Positions 17,955 through 27,545 of a DNA stretch of 64,000 nt are shown piece by piece. A model generated the notes under the pieces. That model saw nothing but the letters and a program-made list of their open reading frames with translations. It was not told the DNA's origin and did not search any database. The translations under genes were made by a program, and so were the position numbers. Source of the stretch: Bacteroidales bacterium (GTDB lineage Bacteria; Bacteroidota; Bacteroidia; Bacteroidales; UBA3824); NCBI GenBank assembly GCA_016293845.1, contig JAEDDH010000001.1, positions 323,441 through 387,440 on the forward strand. Direction: 5' to 3'. Within the stretch, counting starts at the first letter, position 1. Each line of letters opens with the position of its first letter.

Positions 17955-18500
17955 ATGAAAAAATTAGCACTAATGATATGCGCCGCAATGTTTGCAGCAA
18001 ATGTTTCGGCACAAGAAATAATTGAATATCAAAACATTGACACTGTTTTTCAGCAGTATCAGAGCGAACCATATTCGCAAACACCTGTGCGCGAAAGCAT
18101 ACGAGAAAGCAAAAACCGCCACGCAAGAGCAGGTATGAATAAGCGTTTTCACGTATCGGTAGGCTTTGGCATGTCGTTTTCGAGCATAAAGGCACCGGTA
18201 TTCAGCGATTACAACGAAACGCCTACATATCAGAAACTTAGAACAATGACCAACTATTACAATATTGAGGCATCGTATTTAGCATCAGAGCGGTTGTTGC
18301 TTACTGGAAGCATAATTTACGCCCACAACAACTACGGGTCGCCACGAACCAAATACAGCAACAATAACGACGGTTATATCTGTACTTTTGGCGCAACGTA
18401 TCAAATAACGCCTTCATTTTCAATAGGTTTTGAAGTATCACAATCGCACAATATCTATCCAGTATACGGCGGATATGGCTACCATTACCGCGGATTCTAA
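17955..18500 (+). CDS. Secreted protein with C-terminal outer-membrane strand pattern
   Basis: 181 residues. Signal peptide MKKLALMICAAMFAANVSA with an Ala-x-Ala site before QEIIEYQ. Residues 60-181 alternate hydrophobic and polar residues (HVSVGFGMSF, ASYLASERLLLTGSIIYAHN, ICTFGATYQITPSFSIGFEVS) and the chain ends in Phe, as in small outer-membrane beta barrels. No family name recognised. TAACTTTA at 17920-17927 is a possible -7 element. Stands alone, followed by the DUF6913-like gene. Confidence 0.7.
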   Translation: MKKLALMICAAMFAANVSAQEIIEYQNIDTVFQQYQSEPYSQTPVRESIRESKNRHARAGMNKRFHVSVGFGMSFSSIKAPVFSDYNETPTYQKLRTMTNYYNIEASYLASERLLLTGSIIYAHNNYGSPRTKYSNNNDGYICTFGATYQITPSFSIGFEVSQSHNIYPVYGGYGYHYRGF

Positions 18501-18574
18501 AAAAAAAGAGCCGGTTGGCGATATTTTTACAAAAGATTGATGCCTAACTCGTTTTTTTTTAGTAAAATTGCACT

Positions 18575-19126
18575 ATGAAATTTTTATTAAACACACGGCA
18601 GAAAATTGGCTGCAAAAGGCTTCGCAACAAGGCGGAGAAAGTGCAGCGGCAAAAATCGTATCACAATATCGACTCGGCTGAGTCTATCGGATTGCTGTTC
18701 GACTCGACTGTACAGGCTAACTATTTTTCGGCTCGGAGGTTCATCACCGGACTTGTAGAAGCAGGCAAAAACGTTGAAGCCCTTGGTATGGTGCTCAACG
18801 AAGAGATGCTACGCTACTACACGCCAAGCCCAAACATCCATCTTTTTTCGTTAGAAAAAATTACATTTTTTGGCTATCCCGACAACCGTGAAGTTGAAGA
18901 CTTCATCAAAAAAGATTTCGACATACTTATTAATATATGTACCACCGAAAACCTCAGTGTAGACTACGTGATGGGTATGTCGAGAGCCAAATTCAAAGTT
19001 TCGGTAAAATTCAAAAAGAACGACTTTGCCGACTTTGCGCTCGAATTCAAAGACGACAGAGTGCCCGAAACCGATGAACTTATCAACCGCATAAAACAGC
19101 ATCTCACTGCCATATCTCGAAAATAA
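18575..19126 (+). CDS. DUF6913-like conserved Bacteroidota protein
   Basis: 183 residues, no signal peptide or membrane span. A basic N-terminus (about 30 residues, many Lys/Arg) precedes a mixed alpha/beta domain with SAESIGLLFDST and FDILINICTTENLSVDYVMGMSRAKFKV read over the rest. The pattern resembles the DUF6913 family, which is restricted to Bacteroidota and often lies upstream of dapA, as here (62-base gap). Function unknown. Confidence 0.65.
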   Translation: MKFLLNTRQKIGCKRLRNKAEKVQRQKSYHNIDSAESIGLLFDSTVQANYFSARRFITGLVEAGKNVEALGMVLNEEMLRYYTPSPNIHLFSLEKITFFGYPDNREVEDFIKKDFDILINICTTENLSVDYVMGMSRAKFKVSVKFKKNDFADFALEFKDDRVPETDELINRIKQHLTAISRK

Positions 19127-19188
19127 TTACCCTCGTAATAATCTAAGACACAATATTTTGTACCAATAATCAAAAGCACAACTCCAAT

Positions 19189-20076
19189 ATGCAGAGTGAA
19201 TTATTCAACGGAACAGGTGTTGCACTGATAACGCCTTTCGACAACAGCGGAAATATCGACTACCCTTCGCTACAAAACCTTTTAGACTATATAATAGACG
19301 GTGGTATCAACTTCATCGCTATGCAAGGCACCACAGGCGAGCCGGCTACCCTCGCCCCTCAAGAACGCCAACAGTTGCGAAAATTCGTTATTGAATACGT
19401 GAACAACAGAGTGCCAATTATGTACGGCATTGGTGGCAACAACACAGCCGCCGTCGTAGACGAAATTAAAAAAACCGATTTCAAAGGAATAGACGCTATA
19501 TTAAGCATTTCGCCATATTACACAAAGCCCAATCAACAAGGCATTTACGAACATTTTAAGGCAATTGCTACAGCAAGTCCTCTGCCTGTAGTACTCTATA
19601 ATGTACCCGGACGCACATCGCGAAACGTGGAAGCGCAAACCATTGTACAACTTGCCAACGACTGCCCCAAAATTATAGCAGTAAAAGAGGCAAGCGGCAA
19701 TATGCTTCAGATAATGAGCATTATAAACAATAAGCCCGAACGTCTTGCATTAATTTCAGGCGATGACGCTCTCACTTTACCAATGTATGCTCTCGGCGCT
19801 ACCGGCGTAATATCAGTCGTGGCAAATGTGGCTCCAAAAGAATTTTCTACAATGGTAAACCTTTGTGCTAAAGGTGATTACGAAGCTGCAAGGAAAATTC
19901 ACTTCAAACTTCTCGACCTTATGAACGCATTGTTTGAAGACGGAAGTCCCGCAGGTGCAAAAGCCGCACTCGCACATCTCGGCATTATTAAAGAGAATTT
20001 GCGCTTGCCATTAGTACCTGTTTGTGACAGCGTTAGAGAAAAAATAATAACAGCACTTGCCAATGCCAAAAAATAA
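19189..20076 (+). CDS. dapA: 4-hydroxy-tetrahydrodipicolinate synthase
   Basis: 295 residues, full length. Aldolase of the lysine/diaminopimelate pathway, joining pyruvate and aspartate semialdehyde. The Schiff-base lysine is K166 in IAVKEASGN, Tyr137 lies in VLYNVPGRT, and the TTGEPATL loop (around 48-55) is intact. It competes for aspartate semialdehyde with the polyamine dehydrogenase at 15-16 kb. The gene overlaps the start of the next one by 14 bases. Confidence 0.96.
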   Translation: MQSELFNGTGVALITPFDNSGNIDYPSLQNLLDYIIDGGINFIAMQGTTGEPATLAPQERQQLRKFVIEYVNNRVPIMYGIGGNNTAAVVDEIKKTDFKGIDAILSISPYYTKPNQQGIYEHFKAIATASPLPVVLYNVPGRTSRNVEAQTIVQLANDCPKIIAVKEASGNMLQIMSIINNKPERLALISGDDALTLPMYALGATGVISVVANVAPKEFSTMVNLCAKGDYEAARKIHFKLLDLMNALFEDGSPAGAKAALAHLGIIKENLRLPLVPVCDSVREKIITALANAKK

Positions 20077-21814
20077 AGGTCCTCAATGGACCAAAGATGC
20101 TGTTTGGTATCAGATCTTTCCCGAAAGATTCTGCCGCACCAACAGCCACAACCCTATTACAGCCGCCGACATCGAAGGTACAACACCATTTTCGCTAACT
20201 CACAACGATCCTTGGAAGATACACAGTTGGACAGCAGATTGGTACGCCACCGATGAATGCGAAAAACAAAACTCCGCCGACCTAAAAACCAACATACTTA
20301 GGCGGCGGTTTTGCGGCGATGTAAATGGAATCATCAGCAAACTCGAATACCTTAAAGATTTAGGCGTTAACGCACTTTATTTCACTCCGTTGCAATATTC
20401 GCCATCTCTACACAAATACGACGCAACTAACTATCTGCACACCGATCCTTTTTTTGGCAGCAATCCTCGCAACGACATCAAAACTATCAAAAGCGAAGAT
20501 TTCGACAATTATACCAACGCCACTTGGACCACAGCCGACCGCGAAACACTCAACCTGATAAAACGCACCCACGAATTGGGTATAAAAATAATTTTCGACG
20601 GAGTGTTCAACCACATAGGCTACAATAGCGTGCCATTTCAAGACGTGCTTAAACATCGCGAAAAGTCGAAATACGCATCATGGTTTCACATCAACTTTGA
20701 AAAATCAACACCAAAGCAACTACAATACAACAAGTTTTGGGGCTGTGTAAAAGAGATGCCCAAATTAAACTACAGCTGTAAAGACGTTCAGAGATATGTA
20801 TTTGCAGCTTTGCGCCGATGGTTGCGCCCCGTGGTAGACGGCAAAGAGATGCAAGGTATCGACGGATGGCGAATAGACCACGCAATTGGCGTTCCGATAG
20901 AATTTTGGAACAAAGCCCACCGATATGTAAAAATGCTCAAAAGCGACGCTTTGTTTATTGGCGAACTTATTGAGCCAGAGGATATTATTAAGCCTTATCT
21001 ACACAAAGGCGTTTTTGATTCGGTGATGAATTACGGATTTTTGGAAGCCGCCTGCAGATTTTTTGCGGCTGAAAAAAATTATTATACAGCAGAACAGTTT
21101 GACCAAAGGCTCAAAGAGTTGCTAAAACTCTACCCTACTGAATGTAACTATATGATGCAGAACATGTTAGGTACACACGATACTGAGCGTATAGCATCGT
21201 ATATCGTAAATCGAAAACTAAAACAATATGGCAGCATAGGCAAATTTTTTGCCAATTCGCACGCAGACGACAAACATTACAGCACACGTAAACCATTTGA
21301 ACGAGAAAGACTTATCCAAAAAATGATGATAGTTTTTCAATTCGCATTTGTGGGTGCGCCAATGATTTATTACGGAGACGAAGCGGGAATGTGGGGCGCA
21401 AACGACCCCGACTGCCGTAAACCAATGATGTGGAGCAAAATACAATTCGACAACGAATATCCTGTTTTCAATGGCATCAGAGGCAGAAAACCCGACAAAG
21501 TGGAATTTTCGCCAGATATGCACAGTTTCTACAAAAAGATAATAGCCTTGCGCAATAATTATCAATCACTTAGAACAGGCAAGTGGCGCACTCTTACCGC
21601 ATCTCACCAAGGGAGATTATATGTCTTTGAGCGTTATACAAATCAGCAGAAGGTAATATTTGCATTCAATCGCGACAAAACTCAGCAATCGTTTACCCTC
21701 AACGATAAATCGCGATCAACGTTAACCGACTATCTTACAGGCCATAAGTATTTGAGTGTTGAAGGAAAATATGAGATAACCTTAGAGCCATCAACCGTCA
21801 TTGTGCTTATATAA
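20063..21814 (+). CDS. GH13 alpha-glycosidase (neopullulanase/maltogenic type)
   Basis: 583 residues from ATG at 20063. A (beta/alpha)8 amylase-family domain begins almost at once (DAVWYQIFPERF). Catalytic residues: Asp in GWRIDHA (about 271), Glu in FIGELIEP (about 302), Asp in LGTHDTERI (about 375); GVFNHIGYNS is region I. A short beta domain closes the protein. No signal peptide, so it acts on imported maltodextrins in the cytoplasm. Its 14-base overlap with dapA suggests coupling, although the functions are unrelated. Confidence 0.9.
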   Translation: MPKNKGPQWTKDAVWYQIFPERFCRTNSHNPITAADIEGTTPFSLTHNDPWKIHSWTADWYATDECEKQNSADLKTNILRRRFCGDVNGIISKLEYLKDLGVNALYFTPLQYSPSLHKYDATNYLHTDPFFGSNPRNDIKTIKSEDFDNYTNATWTTADRETLNLIKRTHELGIKIIFDGVFNHIGYNSVPFQDVLKHREKSKYASWFHINFEKSTPKQLQYNKFWGCVKEMPKLNYSCKDVQRYVFAALRRWLRPVVDGKEMQGIDGWRIDHAIGVPIEFWNKAHRYVKMLKSDALFIGELIEPEDIIKPYLHKGVFDSVMNYGFLEAACRFFAAEKNYYTAEQFDQRLKELLKLYPTECNYMMQNMLGTHDTERIASYIVNRKLKQYGSIGKFFANSHADDKHYSTRKPFERERLIQKMMIVFQFAFVGAPMIYYGDEAGMWGANDPDCRKPMMWSKIQFDNEYPVFNGIRGRKPDKVEFSPDMHSFYKKIIALRNNYQSLRTGKWRTLTASHQGRLYVFERYTNQQKVIFAFNRDKTQQSFTLNDKSRSTLTDYLTGHKYLSVEGKYEITLEPSTVIVLI

Positions 21815-21936
21815 ATGCACTATAATAGCATCACACTTGCATAGATTCAATCATACGGGTTAATTTTTAAAGAATGGCATAGTATTTGTAAATTTATTTT
21901 TACAAAATAGCGATAATTCATAAAAAATTTACCAAT

Positions 21937-22149
21937 ATGGAAAATATATCAAGCGGAATCATCCGCAAAGGATTTGTAAAGATAAAACTCGCATTTGATG
22001 CTGATGTATGCGAAACAGAAAGGCTCAAAATACTTGAACGGTGGGCAGAAACAATGACACACTCAGATATCAAGGTAATAGAAACCCGCCATACAGAAAA
22101 AATGAGCGCAATGATAGCTCGCATCAGCCACCCGCACCTCGTAAGGTAA
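21937..22149 (+). CDS. Small hypothetical protein
   Basis: 70 residues from the ATG at 21937. No family recognised. The composition (evenly spaced charged and hydrophobic residues, ending in HPHLVR) is consistent with a real compact protein. The gene is convergent with the XRE regulator, with 9 bases between the stops, and no terminator is seen. Coding is likely but not certain. Confidence 0.5.
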   Translation: MENISSGIIRKGFVKIKLAFDADVCETERLKILERWAETMTHSDIKVIETRHTEKMSAMIARISHPHLVR

Positions 22150-22158
22150 TATCAAGAC

Positions 22159-22515
22159 TTAGTCGTCGAACTCGTCGTCGTCGTCGTAGAAATCGCGTTT
22201 GTCTTGCAACGAACTTGGCTTAACAAGGTCGAAATATGATTCGATGGTCTTGTTGAACTGATTCATCAATTCTTTGCGCTGAGCTTCGGTGAGTTTTGGC
22301 TTGTCGGTTTCGTTTTCTTCGAGAGTGAGGTAACTTACCGTTACGCCAAGAACGTCGGCTATCTTGATAAGAGACTTAATGCTGTAGTTGTTGGGATCCT
22401 CGCGACTGAGCATAACGCGCAAACTCACTGTAGGAATGTCGGTTTCGCGTGCAAGCCTTGCCACCGACCATCCTTTCTCTTTGCGCAGACGTTGGATTTT
22501 TGTGGTGATGTTCAT
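22159..22515 (-). CDS. XRE-family transcriptional regulator with acidic tail
   Basis: 118 residues. The N-terminal 60 residues form a lambda-repressor-type helix-turn-helix (IQRLRKEKGWSVARLARETD, then IPTVSLRVML). A Glu/Lys helix follows, and the tail is strongly acidic (FYDDDDEFDD), which is uncommon in this family and might mimic nucleic acid or bind a partner. TATATTTG at 22586-22593 is a likely -7 element. Target genes unknown. Confidence 0.8.
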   Translation of the reverse strand: MNITTKIQRLRKEKGWSVARLARETDIPTVSLRVMLSREDPNNYSIKSLIKIADVLGVTVSYLTLEENETDKPKLTEAQRKELMNQFNKTIESYFDLVKPSSLQDKRDFYDDDDEFDD

Positions 22516-22585
22516 AGTTAAATGCTTTTAAATCAATTAATTAATAATTATATACTCAGTGATTTAACCACTTAAAGTATTCCTA

Positions 22586-22593
22586 CAAATATA
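22586..22593 (-). promoter_or_regulatory. -7 element of the XRE regulator
   Basis: Minus-strand TATATTTG about 70 bases upstream of the start codon. No clear -33 box. Confidence 0.4.
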
Positions 22594-22634
22594 ATAAAAA
22601 ATTATTTAATCCAAATATATTTTTATGATTTTTT

Positions 22635-25600
22635 TTAATTATCATAAATTTTTTTCAAAAAAGCAAGAGCTTTAGCTGGTGAAGTAATTTTATCTACCAC
22701 AAGGCAAGGTTTTCCGTTGACTGGCTTCAGCACTGAATCTTTGCCGTTGTGATGCGCAATTATACGCGAAAATACATCTGATTGATAATACGGAGAATCT
22801 TGATCTTCAACAAGATAGCATATCATCTTACCGCCTTTCAATATAATTTTGAGCATACCAAGTTCGATGGCAATCCACCGCATACGCACCACATTAAACA
22901 ACTGTTCGGTGGGTTCGGGAATTTTGCCAAAACGGTCGGTGAGTCGTTGAATTATCTGCTGCAGACCCTCCTCGTCTTTTAGGTTATCAAGTTTGCGGTA
23001 AATTTTTAAACGTTCGGTGATGTTTTCCACATAATTTTCGGGAAGAAGAAGTTCCATATCGGTGTCGATAATGCAGTCGGATGTAAACTTCATATTGGTG
23101 GGCAATGGCACAGCCGAAACATCGCCATTGTCATCACCGTTGAGTTTTTCTTGATATTCTTGCTCGCGGATTTCAATAATAGCCTCGTCGAGAATTTTTT
23201 GGTAAGTTTCCATACCGATTTCAGAGATAAAACCGCTCTGTTCGCCGCCGAGAAGATTGCCCGCGCCACGTATGTCGAGGTCTTGAATGGCGATATTGAA
23301 TCCGCTGCCAAGTTCAGAGAAACTCTCGATAGCCTTCAAACGCTGACGTGCCTGCGGAGTCATATTTTCCTCGGGACGAGCAAAAAGATAGCAGAACGCC
23401 TTTTTGTTAGAACGTCCTACACGTCCGCGAAGTTGGTGGAGTTCGCTAAGTCCAAAGTTTTGAGCATCTAACACAATGATAGTGTTGGCGTTAGGAATAT
23501 CCAAACCGCTCTCGATAATGGTGGTGCAGATAAGCACATCCGCCTCGTTGTTGATAAAGCCGAGCATAATGTTTTCGAGCATAGTGCCGTCCATCTGTCC
23601 GTGAGCAGTGATAGTTTCGGCGTGAGGACAGAGTTTTTTTACAAGTGCCTCAGTTTTATACAGTTCCTTAATCTTGTTTTGGATAATAAACACCTGTCCG
23701 TGGCGGTCGAGTTCGTAGTCAACAGCCTCTTTAATTATCTCAGGATTAAACGTATGTACCTCGGTAACAATAGGATAACGGTTTGGCGGTGGAGTATTGA
23801 TGATACTGAGGTCGCGAGCGCCGAGAAGCGAAAACTGCAATGTTCGCGGTATAGGCGTAGCAGAAAGCGTGAGAGTATCGACATTGAGTTTGATCTGTTT
23901 GAGTTTTTCTTTAACAGCCACACCAAACTTTTGTTCCTCGTCGATTATAAGCAGACCTAAATCTTTGAATACCACGTCTTTGCCGATAATCTTATGCGTA
24001 CCAATCAAAATATCAATATCGCCATCGGCAAGGCGTTTGAGGATAGAGCGAATATCTTTTACAGTGCGCAAACGACTGATATACTCCACATTACAGGGTA
24101 AATCTTTGAGTCTTTCTTTAAAAGTATTATAGTGTTGCAGAGCGAGAATAGTGGTAGGAACAAGCACAGCCACTTGTTTGCCGTCGGTAGCAGCCTTAAA
24201 AGCAGCACGTATAGCCACCTCGGTTTTGCCAAATCCCACATCACCGCAAATAAGACGGTCCATAGGTTCGGGCGATTCCATATCGGCCTTTACCGCAGCC
24301 GTTGCTTTTTCTTGGTCGGGAGTGTCCTCGTAAATAAACGACGCCTCCAAAGCCTGCTGCAAATAAGAGTCGGGCGAGAAAGCAAAACCCTTTTGCTGTT
24401 TGCGCTGCGCATAAAGTTTGATAAGTTTTTGAGCGATATCTTTAACTTTGGTTTTTGCCTTTTGCTTAAGTTTGTTCCAAGTGTCGCTGCCAAGTTTGTA
24501 AATTTTCGGAGCTTCGCCGTCCGCTCCTTTGTATTTAGAAATCTTATGAAGAGCATGAATGCTAACATAAAGTATATCGTTATCTTTGAAAACCAATCTG
24601 ATAGCCTCTTGCGGATGACCATTTTTGTCGATTGTTTCCAAGCCTCCAAAAGTGCCTATACCGTGGTCGGAATGAACAATATAATCGCCAGGCTTAAGGC
24701 TGTTCATTTCGTTGAGGGTAATTGCCTCGCGGCTCTTGCGTATCTTAGCCTCCTTTAAGCGGTACTTTAAATAGCGTTGAAAAATTTGATGGTCGGAATA
24801 GCAGCACAACTTCAAATCATTGTCCACAAAGCCCTGATGTATAGTCATTACAATGGATTCGAAATTTACATTTTCGATCGTCGAATCAGAGGAGAAAATA
24901 TCGTGAAGGCGTATGGTTTGCTTTTCGTTGAGCACCGACACAAATGTTTTGTATCCCGAATCCTGATAATGGCGGATGTTTTGGGCAAGAAGGCTGAAAT
25001 TTTTTTGAAAAACTGGTTGCGGTGTGATATTGAACTTGATTACCGAAGGCATTTGTGCTGTAGAGCCATTATCGATTATCTTTTTCTGTTTCAATGCGTT
25101 ATCAAACGTAGCAGCATCCATAAAATCGGGAGTATCGGTATCAACATCGCCGTCTTCGGTAACGAAAACATTATCTTGACCAAGCGATTCTACCTGCAAA
25201 CGGCAGTAATCGAGGTCAGAAAACCAAATTACACTGTGTTGTGGAATAAAATGCAAAAATGGAATCTTCTTAATATCAGCATTATGCTTGCAGATGTCTG
25301 GAATGATGGTGATGCGGTCAACCTTGTCGATAGAAAGTTGGTCGATGATGTCGAATGTGCGTATCGACTCAATCTGCTCGCCAAAAAAGTCAACGCGGTA
25401 AGGATTGTCGTTAGAATAAGAAAAAATATCAATAATGCTGCCTCGAAGGGCGAACTGTCCGGGTTGGAAAACAAAATCTACCTGTTGAAAGTCGTAAGAT
25501 TCAAGCACTTCGGTAATAAATTCGGTGTTGACCTCGAGACCTGTGCGCAGTTCAAGGGTGTTTTTTTGAAGGTCGGCAGATGAAATAACGTTTTCGGCAA

Positions 25601-25982
25601 TTGCTTCGGGATATGTTACAAGCACAAAGTTGGAAGATTGCTGAATTTTGTCGAGCACCTCGGTTTTTGAAAGCAAGAATTCGGGGCTGAGAGTGTTCTC
25701 AGCCTTTTTCAATGCAGATTTTTTGTGCGAAAATGGATAGAAATATGCGGGCCGGTTTTGCTCGGCAGTTTGAAAATCGTTGTAAATATACGCTGCGTCT
25801 TCTTCGCTATCGGCAACAAAAATAAGCGGCTGCGACGAGAGGGTATCGTCGGACGCCACAAAGAAAGCCGAGGCTGATGTGTTTAAACCCTTGATTTGCA
25901 CATTATTGTTACCGCTAAAAGCATTTTTCAACGCTGAATGTGCAGGATGCTTGCGGTAAAGTGCGGTAATTGTATTTTCCAA
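22635..25982 (-). CDS. mfd: Transcription-repair coupling factor Mfd
   Basis: 1115 residues. Mfd recognises RNA polymerase stalled at DNA damage, pushes it off with a translocase and recruits UvrA. Visible order: UvrB-like N-terminal domains; CarD-type RNA polymerase interaction domain starting at PGDYIVHSDHGIGTF (about 440); helicase motif I GDVGFGKTEVA (about 580); DEEQ box in LIIDEEQKFGV; LSATPIPRTL; GRVGRS (motif VI); and the C-terminal TRCF domain. Length fits the family. Transcribed alone, behind the terminator of the neighbouring lysis-like module. Confidence 0.97.
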   Translation of the reverse strand: MENTITALYRKHPAHSALKNAFSGNNNVQIKGLNTSASAFFVASDDTLSSQPLIFVADSEEDAAYIYNDFQTAEQNRPAYFYPFSHKKSALKKAENTLSPEFLLSKTEVLDKIQQSSNFVLVTYPEAIAENVISSADLQKNTLELRTGLEVNTEFITEVLESYDFQQVDFVFQPGQFALRGSIIDIFSYSNDNPYRVDFFGEQIESIRTFDIIDQLSIDKVDRITIIPDICKHNADIKKIPFLHFIPQHSVIWFSDLDYCRLQVESLGQDNVFVTEDGDVDTDTPDFMDAATFDNALKQKKIIDNGSTAQMPSVIKFNITPQPVFQKNFSLLAQNIRHYQDSGYKTFVSVLNEKQTIRLHDIFSSDSTIENVNFESIVMTIHQGFVDNDLKLCCYSDHQIFQRYLKYRLKEAKIRKSREAITLNEMNSLKPGDYIVHSDHGIGTFGGLETIDKNGHPQEAIRLVFKDNDILYVSIHALHKISKYKGADGEAPKIYKLGSDTWNKLKQKAKTKVKDIAQKLIKLYAQRKQQKGFAFSPDSYLQQALEASFIYEDTPDQEKATAAVKADMESPEPMDRLICGDVGFGKTEVAIRAAFKAATDGKQVAVLVPTTILALQHYNTFKERLKDLPCNVEYISRLRTVKDIRSILKRLADGDIDILIGTHKIIGKDVVFKDLGLLIIDEEQKFGVAVKEKLKQIKLNVDTLTLSATPIPRTLQFSLLGARDLSIINTPPPNRYPIVTEVHTFNPEIIKEAVDYELDRHGQVFIIQNKIKELYKTEALVKKLCPHAETITAHGQMDGTMLENIMLGFINNEADVLICTTIIESGLDIPNANTIIVLDAQNFGLSELHQLRGRVGRSNKKAFCYLFARPEENMTPQARQRLKAIESFSELGSGFNIAIQDLDIRGAGNLLGGEQSGFISEIGMETYQKILDEAIIEIREQEYQEKLNGDDNGDVSAVPLPTNMKFTSDCIIDTDMELLLPENYVENITERLKIYRKLDNLKDEEGLQQIIQRLTDRFGKIPEPTEQLFNVVRMRWIAIELGMLKIILKGGKMICYLVEDQDSPYYQSDVFSRIIAHHNGKDSVLKPVNGKPCLVVDKITSPAKALAFLKKIYDN

Positions 25983-26018
25983 AACAGATATAAATTATAA
26001 AACGTATAGGTATCAATT

Positions 26019-26057
26019 GAAAAAAGCCGGAGAATGTACTACGACAGTCCTCCGGCG
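26019..26057 (-). terminator. Terminator after the amidase/membrane protein module
   Basis: GCCGGAG/CTCCGGC stem (26025-26031 and 26049-26055) followed on the minus strand by TTTTTTC. It ends the four-gene unit and lies upstream of mfd. Confidence 0.8.
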
Positions 26058-26079
26058 TTTAGATTATTAGCGTTGCAGA

Positions 26080-26601
26080 CTATCCTGCTGCACCCTCTTC
26101 TTCAAAGTACGAGTTGTCTACGGTAGTAACGCCGTTTGCAGCATCGCGTTCCAATGCGGCAGAGGTAGTTCCAAGAGCCTGAGCCTCGGCAGCCTGAGCC
26201 AACACTTTGGTTTTTGTTTTGTCCACAGAGTTGATGTGGTGCATAACCTTTGCGCCAAAATAGAAGGCAATCATCATTTGGAATGCTGCCATAAATTCGG
26301 AGAACTCGGCTTCGAGACCAACTATTTTAACGTTGGCAAGCTCAATTACCACAGTGATAAACAATAGAGAGAGAGTTAAGATACCACGGAATGTTCCGCG
26401 GGGCATGTTGAAAGTTTCTCCATCGCAAGGGTTCGGGTTTTCCTTGGTCCAATCGCCGAAGGTGTACTTCTTAAACATTATCACGATAAAGATTAGCGAG
26501 AGAACCAGCCAAATCATTACCGGAATGTATATTGCTGCGAAATACTCTATCGGATGGTTATAGTAGTAATCCACAGTCGACATGTACTGATTTACTTCCA
26601 T
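26080..26601 (-). CDS. Three-span membrane protein of the lysis-like module
   Basis: 173 residues. Hydrophobic segments near 19-43 (YFAAIYIPVMIWLVLSLIFI), 70-88 (ILTLSLLFITVVIELANV) and 103-118 (MAAFQMMIAFYFGAKVM); the segment between the first two is soluble (WTKENPNPCDGETF). The C-terminal 50 residues are Ala/Glu-rich and soluble. No named family recognised. Size and topology would suit a holin-like or channel protein, but this is inference. Last gene before a strong terminator. Confidence 0.6.
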   Translation of the reverse strand: MEVNQYMSTVDYYYNHPIEYFAAIYIPVMIWLVLSLIFIVIMFKKYTFGDWTKENPNPCDGETFNMPRGTFRGILTLSLLFITVVIELANVKIVGLEAEFSEFMAAFQMMIAFYFGAKVMHHINSVDKTKTKVLAQAAEAQALGTTSAALERDAANGVTTVDNSYFEEEGAAG

Positions 26602-26659
26602 GATTTATAACGTTTTATTTGAATAATTTGGTTTACTTTATTTTCTAATAGTTAAATAG

Positions 26660-27109
26660 TTACTTAAAAAGGAGCGCACCTACTATGAATCCAACTCCTG
26701 CCGCCACTCCGCATCCAATAGTTGCCCATCGTGCACGTCTTTGATACTTCTTGGCTTGCTCAGCCACGTAGATAGCATCGTTGCGACATTCTTTGAGTTC
26801 TTTTTCGTAGTATCCGCGGTCGTCTTTGTAGGTAGAAATAAGATTGTCCTTTTCATCAATAATCTGACGAAGAGTATCGCACTTTTGTTCGAGCAGTTCT
26901 GTCTTTTCCTTTTCAAGTTTGTAAAGACGTCCTGTTTGAATCACATTTACCATACGGTAGTTATCCATTACCCAAACGGTGTCGTTTTCGGGTTGGAGCA
27001 ACAATTGCTCACCGGGTTTTACGCATTGAAGGGTAATTTGTGCCGAAGCGTTCTGAATCCACAACAGCGATATTACCAATAAAGCCAATGTAGAAATATA
27101 CTTAGTCAT
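26660..27109 (-). CDS. Exported coiled-coil protein with C-terminal membrane anchor
   Basis: 149 residues from the ATG at 27109 (MTKYISTLALLVISLLW), giving a signal peptide cut after NASA; starts at 27124 or 27136 would put charged residues in front. The middle (residues 55-120) is coiled coil (KLEKEKTELLEQKCDTLRQI, and following). A glycine-rich hydrophobic helix, IGCGVAAGVGFIVGALLF, ends the chain. Topology (periplasmic coil tethered to a membrane) recalls spanins. The start overlaps the end of the upstream gene by 8 bases, showing coupled translation. Confidence 0.6.
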   Translation of the reverse strand: MTKYISTLALLVISLLWIQNASAQITLQCVKPGEQLLLQPENDTVWVMDNYRMVNVIQTGRLYKLEKEKTELLEQKCDTLRQIIDEKDNLISTYKDDRGYYEKELKECRNDAIYVAEQAKKYQRRARWATIGCGVAAGVGFIVGALLFK

Positions 27110-27533
27110 CTTTTTCGTTGCCATACATTTTTTCAAATTCTGCCATCATCTGTTCAGTAGACATTGTGGTAACTTCCTGAACGGCGGCTTCCTTTTTATA
27201 CTCGATAGCCTTGATTTTGTCGTCAAGTTTTTCTATCTGTTTTTCGAGTTTTTGGATTTCTTGCTCTTTTTCAGCAATTTTGGTGTCGTATTCCTCACGG
27301 TGCTCCTCGTCGTTGAGAAGTCCTTGTTTGGATTTGTCCAAAACCTCCTGAACGCTCGAAACCGAATTGCGATTGAAGAAAATATTCTTCATAAGCATAT
27401 AGGGACCAGCAAGAGCGGCAAACAACTTGGTAAGCGTTGTCCACTTAAAGTTGAGATAGCCCGCATCGTGCAAAACTCCTATCACTATGAGCACTACGAT
27501 TATAGAGCCGATAATAACGATCCATTTTTTCAT
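27102..27533 (-). CDS. Membrane-anchored coiled-coil protein of the lysis-like module
   Basis: 143 residues. Two N-terminal hydrophobic segments (KKWIVIIGSIIVVLIVIGVL and TKLFAALAGPYMLMKNIFF) precede a long Glu/Lys coiled coil from about 70 to 115 (KEQEIQKLEKQIEKLDDKIK) and an acidic end. Recalls an inner-membrane spanin or tail-fibre chaperone-like helper, but no family can be named. It sits 12 bases downstream of the amidase gene and overlaps the next gene. Confidence 0.6.
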   Translation of the reverse strand: MKKWIVIIGSIIVVLIVIGVLHDAGYLNFKWTTLTKLFAALAGPYMLMKNIFFNRNSVSSVQEVLDKSKQGLLNDEEHREEYDTKIAEKEQEIQKLEKQIEKLDDKIKAIEYKKEAAVQEVTTMSTEQMMAEFEKMYGNEKDD

Positions 27534-27545
27534 CTGCGGTATAGT

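Noticed and set aside
24777..25583. 268-codon open frame opposite mfd
   Set aside because: Mfd is unambiguous on the other strand; the antisense product is basic and low in any family signal.
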